DNA of 64,000 nucleotides from Bemisia tabaci (Eukaryota; Arthropoda; Insecta; Hemiptera; Aleyrodidae): NCBI RefSeq assembly GCF_918797505.1, contig NC_092800.1, forward strand, positions 24,877,577 to 24,941,576, read 5' to 3'. Made by a program: the position numbers and the translations under genes. Shown piece after piece: positions 57,726-64,000 of the stretch (its first letter is position 1; each line of letters starts with the position of its first letter). Under the pieces are notes generated by a model. It saw only the letters and a program-made list of their open reading frames with translations. It made no database searches and was not told where the DNA came from.

Positions 57726-58364
57726 ATCTGGCATCGACCTTTCATGGGCTTTTACTTGTTCTGCAATGCAGATTTTCCGCGCTGACGGCGAGTTCTTTTT
57801 AAGGGGGGATGATTCCATTGTTGTACTCGGCATTGATATTTGCTACAAAATTATCGGCTGCTTCATCGAGAAAAATTGACCTGGTGCACAAGGGATATTC
57901 AACCAATTGAGTACATCGATGACTTACGTGCTAAACCACGTATCTCTGTAAATGAACGGCACCTAGGAAATGTATACAACTTTTTGGCACAGTCTCAAAA
58001 CGAAGATCTTTTATAATAAATGAATGAATAGCTAAGCGAACCACAAAAATCTTGTACAATAACACTATTGTCGCACATGTATTTCATACAATCAGTTGTT
58101 AATCCATAAAAGTATTATTAAAATAAGTTACTTTAATATTTGTGTATTTGATTTATGCCTTTGTTGATTGTCTTGTTATTAACGTCCCTTCCATTTCGTT
58201 AAATCCTGTACCCTGGATAAAAATGAGGTATTCTTTATATCTATCTGTCCATCGCATTAAACTGATTCCGGCGAAATCCATTCGATTACCAGAACTCAAT
58301 CCTTGCATCTATTCAAAACTAGACTCCCTTTACAGAGAGAGTTGAAGACAACGCAGCTCACGGA

Positions 58365-58555
58365 TGTCACAAACGGGAATAAAGATTACACAAATTGAAC
58401 GTTTTTCGTCATCTTTCATCAACGTATTCCCGAATTTCTGTCTCCGTTCCTAGTTTCATTCCGTTTGTTCCTTGCCGTGCCCCCAATGCCCCGTCCATTC
58501 CAGTTTATAATCTTTGCGATTGGTCAAACTTTAATCTTCATTCCCGTTTGTGACA
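58365..58555. mobile_element. 191-bp MITE (TGTCACAAACGGGAATAAAG)
   Basis: TGTCACAAACGGGAATAAAG at the left and the complement of CTTCATTCCCGTTTGTGACA at the right match over about 25 bp with one mismatch. No second copy in the window; target duplication unclear. Confidence 0.68.
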
Positions 58556-59195
58556 CTGCGGGGACCTAAACCACGGGAACCAATCAGAAATGGATTCGCA
58601 CTGTCTTTACTCTCAGTATAAAGGGACTCCATTCTAGAACCACCCAAAAGGACTGGAATTTTGAGTCGGTTCCTTCCTGTTGAATTCAATCGAGATAACC
58701 TCCGAGCCGTAGAGGGGCGAAAAGGGTATCAATGGTCCACTGGAAATACACTAGGGTCGATACGTACTTCAGCTCCGGGAGATCGGGGGATACTTAAACA
58801 CGTTCCGCGCGTGGCTTGCGGCTTCCCGTCAATCGCTGCTACCTGCTTTGTTTGGGCTCACACCGTTTCTCTAACGAGCCTGTTGCGCCCCCGCGGTTTC
58901 GATGACAAAAGGCGTTCGCAAATTATGCATGTAATCCGGAGCCCCAGACTCACAAGGCGCAACAAGAGGATGACACCGCATCCTTCGATGCGGTGGTTAT
59001 GCAATTTCAGTTACTTCGGAGTTGTAATGGATCGAATTCGATACATCAAACAGGCGAGGTTGTATCGATATCGATTGGTTCAACATGTTAAAATAGCTTC
59101 AAAAGGCAGGGTAACCTGAAGAAACGGTTTTTTCGTGATAGACTTTCTTATTTTTATGTGTACAAAATAGCAACAAAAGTGAAATTGTTAGGAAT

Positions 59196-59701
59196 GGAGA
59201 TGTTGCATGTGTGAGGAATTTGCGATTTGACTGTTGATTCATTTGTAAAAGTTTGCGAGAAACACGGTGGTGCTACTGGTTTTTTCTGAAATCAACTCCC
59301 AAGCTCAAAAAAAGCTCTCAACTTGAGGCCAAAATGGAGGGGATATCCATCCCGCCCTACCCTGAGAGTCCACCTCTACATCAAGACAAACTCTCCATGA
59401 AAAGATAGGGAGCAAATACATTGGCAGGGTTGCCACTTTATTTGGGGACTCCAAAACTGAGAACACGGCATCACTGCTAATGTATTTGCTCCCTATCTTT
59501 GCATGGAGAGTTTGTTTTGATGAAGAGGTGGACTCTCAGGGTAGGGTAGGATATCCCCTCCATTTTGGCCTTAACTTGAGAGCTTTTTTTGAACTTGGAA
59601 GTTGATTTCAGAGAAAACCAGTGGCACCATCGTTTTTCTCGCGAACTTTTGCATAAGAATCAACATTCAAATCGCAAATCCCTCGCACATGCAACATCTC
59701 C
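59196..59701. mobile_element. ~500-bp foldback element, copy 4
   Basis: GGAGATGTTGCATGTGTGAG to CACATGCAACATCTCC, 506 bp, flanked by AT on both sides (59194-59195, 59702-59703). The arms differ slightly, for example an extra CATCCCGCC-like block in the left arm. Confidence 0.85.
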
Positions 59702-60637
59702 ATTTTGTTGTTGAAAGTTTAGGTTTTCGGTAAAAGGGCGTATGAGACTTCCAATCCTGCTGAGTCTATACTCCGAGTTTCCATATTCACCATAAACAGT
59801 TAGTGTGTCATTGTCGTCCGGCTGCAACAAGTTTTTCGACGATTGAATCCTGTAGATTAGCAAAAATAAATAATTAAAAAATTGCCTGTACTCTGATTTT
59901 CCATATTCACCATTACTAGTCATCCTTTAAAAAAACTCGATGATTGATCAGCATCCACTGCAGTAATGTTCAGTTTCTGGCACCTAGGATTCGGTAGGAA
60001 GGCGATAAAATTATAAAAAAAAAAATGGACCATAAACCTGTAATTACAAAATGATGGGTAATTTTAATGAGTTTTTTTTTTCTTTCTCTATCTTTCTTTC
60101 TCTCATAAGTTAGAGTTTTGAGGAAAAAAGACGAACTGTGGATTGAAATTATTGATGAAAAAACACAATTCTAAAAACGAGGGACGATCATAAAACTAAA
60201 AAGCATCAACTGCAGTTTTTCTTTTGTTTCGTCTCGCATTTGCATGCACTGATTAGCAGTGGAAGAATTCAAAGATTCAAAGAGAGAACTGGACGCAGAT
60301 ATAACAGATTGCTTTAAAAAAACCCTTTTTCCTGCCGAACTGGACGTAAAATACTCCACTTTTAATACTTGATCTGACAATCTCGAGGGCAGAATTCCTC
60401 AGAGTTGCATAAATTGACGCGAAAAGGAAATCAGTTTGTCGCGGGGAGGAAAGGATGCGGAAGGGAATCAACATTGTCGGTTTGCCGGTGTGAAATCATA
60501 AGCTGGTGTTGACCAATAAAGCGATCAATTTTCATTTTTGCGAAATCGTGGCAACACCGCAGACAGGGATTTAACGAGAGGTGTTGCCACAGGGGTTGAC
60601 AAAAAGGGAACTCGAGTTCCCGGAGATGACAGGTGTA

Positions 60638-60890
60638 CTGCCGTGCTAAGGAGAAACGCCGTGTGAACATTCGAGGGTTGCCAAATTTCCTTCGATAAAA
60701 TGTTCATTTTTGAGGAAGGTTGTGAATATTTTCCCCTGAAATTTTCGGGTCTTTTCGGTGAAATTGCGAGCAAAATTTTCTGAATAATTGGGAGAAAGGT
60801 ATAGGTAAATTTGCCCTAAAATTCGTGATTTACCAAAGGAAATTTGGCAACGCCTGAAGGTTCATACGGTGTTTTTCCTTAGCACGGCCG
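60638..60890. mobile_element. MITE family 'CTGCCGTGCTAAGG', duplication TGTA
   Basis: CTGCCGTGCTAAGGAGAAAC to GTGTTTTTCCTTAGCACGGC then CG, flanked by TGTA at 60634-60637 and 60891-60894. Length 253 bp. Confidence 0.87.
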
Positions 60891-60894
60891 TGTA

Positions 60895-63170
60895 AGACGA
60901 AGGAGTTCGGAACCATGTTGTAGGGTTTCGAACGAATAGTTTGGGTTAACTTTTCAATCACCTGTATTTTCCGATGCGGGAAAGTGTGCAAGAGGATGAT
61001 TGATTGATTGGGGTTAAATTCATTTGGTAAGATCCATTGCGATACAACTAAATACAGCCAATTACTCTTCGAAAAACCAGAGTTAAAAGTTGTTTGCAGC
61101 TAAGCAAACAGAGAGACAAGTTTCCAAAAATTGTTGAAAATTACCTTTTTGGGGAAACGATTTTGAGTTACAAGGGGATCAAGAGAATCGTGGGTGAATA
61201 GGGTAAACCGTTTCTCTCATAGCACGCGCTGTAATTCTGTCTTCAAAGGATATAAGGTATTTTAATTTGAGCTTCTCATTTATGTCCTTTCAAGAGCTTC
61301 AAAAACGATGTAAAACTTTCGCACAGGAAAATATGTTTTCTAAATCATTTTCCGCAAATTATTCTTTGATTTTTTTTTTTTTGGCAATATCCTTCGCTAA
61401 GTGAGATTAAACTGGATGACAACCTGCTCGCAAATATTCCTTTTTCGGGGAAACTGAAAGAAGACATTTAGGAGTATTTTTCGCCGTAATGCTAGGGGAT
61501 GCAAAATTTTTGCGCGACTGTTGAAATCGAAGCCGATTAAATAGATGTCCATGGTGGATTTATTAATTAAAAAAGAAGAGACAAATACGATAAAATACGA
61601 CTGCAAGCAAAATGGAACCCCCGTAAGAGGTTAAGCTAGCCCCTGGAGAGGTATTGCGTTATTTCTGCAATTTTATAATAAGAAAAAAACCATGGAAATA
61701 ATACATGGGCAGGGTAAACCAAAGAGGGTTTGCTTTTTCGGTGCTGGAAAAACGCAAATAAAAAGGTCGGGCTCAAGGAAGCGAAAGAAAAGGGTTTAAT
61801 TACAATTACGCGGTCTTTTGGCTATAGGTTGAGCAGAAATTATTCTTTGTGCACGCATCATGACTAACCCTCGATGTTATATTTGCGTCTCGGAAAACCA
61901 AGTTAATTGGCCGTGTTGTTGCGATGTTGGCGCTGAGCTAATCAGAAACAAAAAATCAATCTCATTGAATCGAGGATCTAATCGACTGCTGGAAGCAAAA
62001 CTGTGGCTTAACTCATAACTCATGGAACGTACTGAAATTAATGGAAGTAAAACCGCAGGAGTTACGTTCAACTCAACTCGATGAACAAAGCGTTAAGAGA
62101 TCATGATTTGTTAAACAAATTGATGCACTTCAGGTTCATTTAGAAATAAAGGTCGAAATAATATTACAAGAAACCACCTTCACATCGACACATTTGATTT
62201 CGATTTTCTTTGTTTGTAAAATGACTTCATAAAATAAAAAAAAACAACAACGGTATCCCGTAGATAAATAACAAAAGAGTGCATTTTAAAATTACATTTT
62301 TCGATCGTCCCTACCTGTGATTCACTTTTCAAATACGAAGATGGTTCGTAATTATGTTGGTCGTGCAAAACTCAATTTGGCTGACAGTTTCGAGTAAAAT
62401 TTCATCAAAGTACAGAATTTCTTGAAAGCAGGACTTGATTGTGAGCCCAATGTAAGCTCTTGAGAATTGAAAAATGGCAAAACTTGCAAGTTACGAGCTA
62501 ACTCTTCAAAACTTCAATTCTAAAAAGTTATTCTTGGCATTTTATTTCACTCACTGTCGATGACTAGAAAGGACAAGTCATCATAATATTTCCTTTAAAG
62601 TCTGGCATTGCCATTGCATTTAGAAAAATTGCATACAAAAAGCTCCAAAGTCTTTTTTTTTATTTTTTATTTTTTTTTTATTTTACTAGGTAGGTGCCCT
62701 CGGTGATGGTTGAAAAACCGTACTCCTGCGAATATTTTTATTGCATGATCTGAGATTCACTCTTTTAACGACTGTTTTTGAATTTCCCGCCGCAGGGATG
62801 CGATCCGGAATCCAATCTGGTGATTTCATTTCAGCCATCGACAATAAAGGATTTCTCCCAGGAAAAGTCGCGGGAAACGGCGCTCCGGCCGGAAAACGCG
62901 GTGAGGGTTTTTTCATCCCCCGAGGCGGAAAACAGAAACGCTGCAAAAAAACAAACAGCGGCTGGCAACCGCGTCCGGAAAAAGGAATCCACCGTAACCC
63001 GACTTGAGGGGGCGGGTAATACGGTTAATAATTCTCGCGCGGTGAGACCCCGGCGCGGAACTTCTGTTGACGGATTATTAAAATTGAATTTTCTCGAAAA
63101 CGAAGCTGTATTTTACGCGATCATTATCGAGAGACTCGCGACGCACAGTTGACGCGGGGTTCGGCTTCCT
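60895..63170. other. presumed intron, nothing recognised
   Basis: AT-rich to 62.7 kb, then more GC-rich to 63.17 kb. The GC-rich part has open stretches on both strands (62686-63152) with no recognised domain and no supported splice sites. A T-rich run lies at 62652-62690. Confidence 0.45.
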
Positions 63171-63582
63171 CACTGAAAAAAAAATCCGGGTGTATTTACT
63201 AAGAAAAGGGTAAAATTACCAAGAATTCAGGGTTCTATTTGATCCCAGTTTTTTCTTGGTACAATTACCATTTATGGAATTGGTAATTTTACCGAGAATC
63301 TCGGTAAAATTATTGAACTTTCTCGGTAATTTTACCGGAACTTGGTAAAAACGCCGATATTTTTTATCGACTGTGGTAGAATTACCGAGATAAAATGGCA
63401 AAGTTATCGGGAATTGATTACCAATACAAGTGGTATTCTTACCTGAAAAAACAGTAAAAATACCGGTTTTTAGGTAAGCTTACCAGTCTGTCTTGGTAAA
63501 ACTACCAATAATTGGTAAAAAAAGTGAGATGGTAAAGGTACCAACGGACCTTGGTAAAAACGCAGAGAATTTTTTGTCAGTG
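63171..63582. mobile_element. MITE 'CACTGAAAAAAA' copy 5
   Basis: CACTGAAAAAAAAATCCGGG to GAATTTTTTGTCAGTG, 412 bp, opposite orientation to copies 1, 2 and 4. Confidence 0.83.
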
Positions 63583-63647
63583 CTCGACGGCAGGGTGTCG
63601 ACGGTGGATGTGTGAAAACGCGTTTTTTATTTGTGGTGTTCCAAAAA

Positions 63648-63998
63648 CAGGGTGTCTAGAGTTTTTTTTTTCATTTTGGGAAATCCTGATGAAATACTGA
63701 TTTTTCCTGATTTTTTACTGCTAAATCCTGATCAAATCCTGATTTTTTGCGGAGAAAAAGAGGCGAATGTAACTTCACAAAAGTAGCTCCATAGAAAAAT
63801 CCGATCGGATGGCCGACTTCTCTCAAATTCCTCATTTTACAACCGATTTTTCCTTAAATCCTCATTTTAACGACCGATTTTTCCTCAAATCCTGATTTTA
63901 CGACCGATTTTTCCTCAAATCCTGATGAAATCGGGATTAAATCCTGATTGACCTCAAATTCTGATAGAATCGGGAAAATCCTGATGCTAGGCACCCTG
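63648..63998. mobile_element. 351-bp element CAGGGTGTCTAG with ATCCTGATTTT repeats
   Basis: CAGGGTGTCTAG at the left and CTAGGCACCCTG at the right are inverted ends with one mismatch. The interior is a run of degenerate AATCCTGATTTT and CCGATTTTTCCTCAAATCCT units. Ends and CCCTGA-like interior recall the element at 41165-41452. Confidence 0.72.
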
Positions 63999-64000
63999 AA

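Larger units (their letters stand above)
44257..64000 (-). other. presumed 5' intron of sif/TIAM, no exon recognised
   Basis: The 43989-44256 exon has an acceptor, so an upstream exon ending in phase 2 must exist. I searched the minus strand for coding resembling the start of the TIAM PHn domain and found none. The region is a mosaic of nested MITEs. Two stretches are relatively GC-rich and open (51700-52000; 58660-59120) but show no known motif. Confidence 0.55.

Noticed and set aside
58661..59119. Plus-strand open frame of 152 codons in a GC-richer stretch
   Set aside because: It opens with TTG rather than ATG, has no recognisable domain or splice sites, and lies among MITEs. It could be a remnant of something but cannot be supported.
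1..64000. CRISPR array, phage, operon or bacterial defence system
   Set aside because: No regularly spaced direct repeats with unique spacers, no ribosome-binding-site-led gene runs, and clear spliceosomal genes throughout.

Overview
The window is arthropod nuclear DNA, most likely from a hemipteran insect; a whitefly such as Bemisia is my guess from the style of its repeats, and nothing in the window proves it. Support for an insect comes from genes with spliceosomal introns, orthologues of UFM1, ANKRD49 and still life/TIAM, introns of up to 13.7 kb filled with small inverted-repeat transposons, and a short run of the insect telomeric unit (TTAGG). There are no bacterial operons, CRISPR arrays or phage genes.

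Layout. Positions 1-3060 carry two compact plus-strand genes without coding introns: UFM1 (185-475), followed by a decayed second copy of its 3' end (1054-1168), and ANKRD49 (2440-3060). From 3061 to 9939 is AT-rich intergenic DNA with one possible unrecognised exon near 5.65-5.95 kb. From 9940 to 44256 on the minus strand lie the last eleven coding exons of a still life/TIAM-type Rac guanine-nucleotide exchange factor. I assembled them from splice sites and reading phases: 1180 codons plus stop, with PHn, coiled-coil/Ex, RBD, PDZ, DH and PHc domains in family order. ANKRD49 and this gene converge tail to tail. The 5' exons of the gene are not recognisable in 44257-64000 and probably lie beyond the window, so that stretch is presumably a 5' intron.

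Inside the large introns are two divergently oriented tRNA-Pro genes (anticodons TGG and CGG) and a dense, often nested set of non-autonomous DNA transposons in at least a dozen families. For several families the insertion rules can be read directly. One family of about 250 bp has 4-bp target duplications in six copies. One 137-bp family has AT-rich 4-bp duplications in three copies, with a longer relative. A hAT-like element has an 8-bp duplication. A 579-bp element with a 10-bp duplication sits inside another hAT-like copy. There are four foldback elements of about 500 bp, flanked by AT on both sides in three of the copies. There is also a 46-bp/253-bp hierarchical minisatellite near 39 kb.

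I see no gene cluster suggesting a new biochemical or defence system. What is new here, if anything, is in the transposon families and their nesting, the UFM1 pseudo-exon, and the exon structure of the GEF gene.
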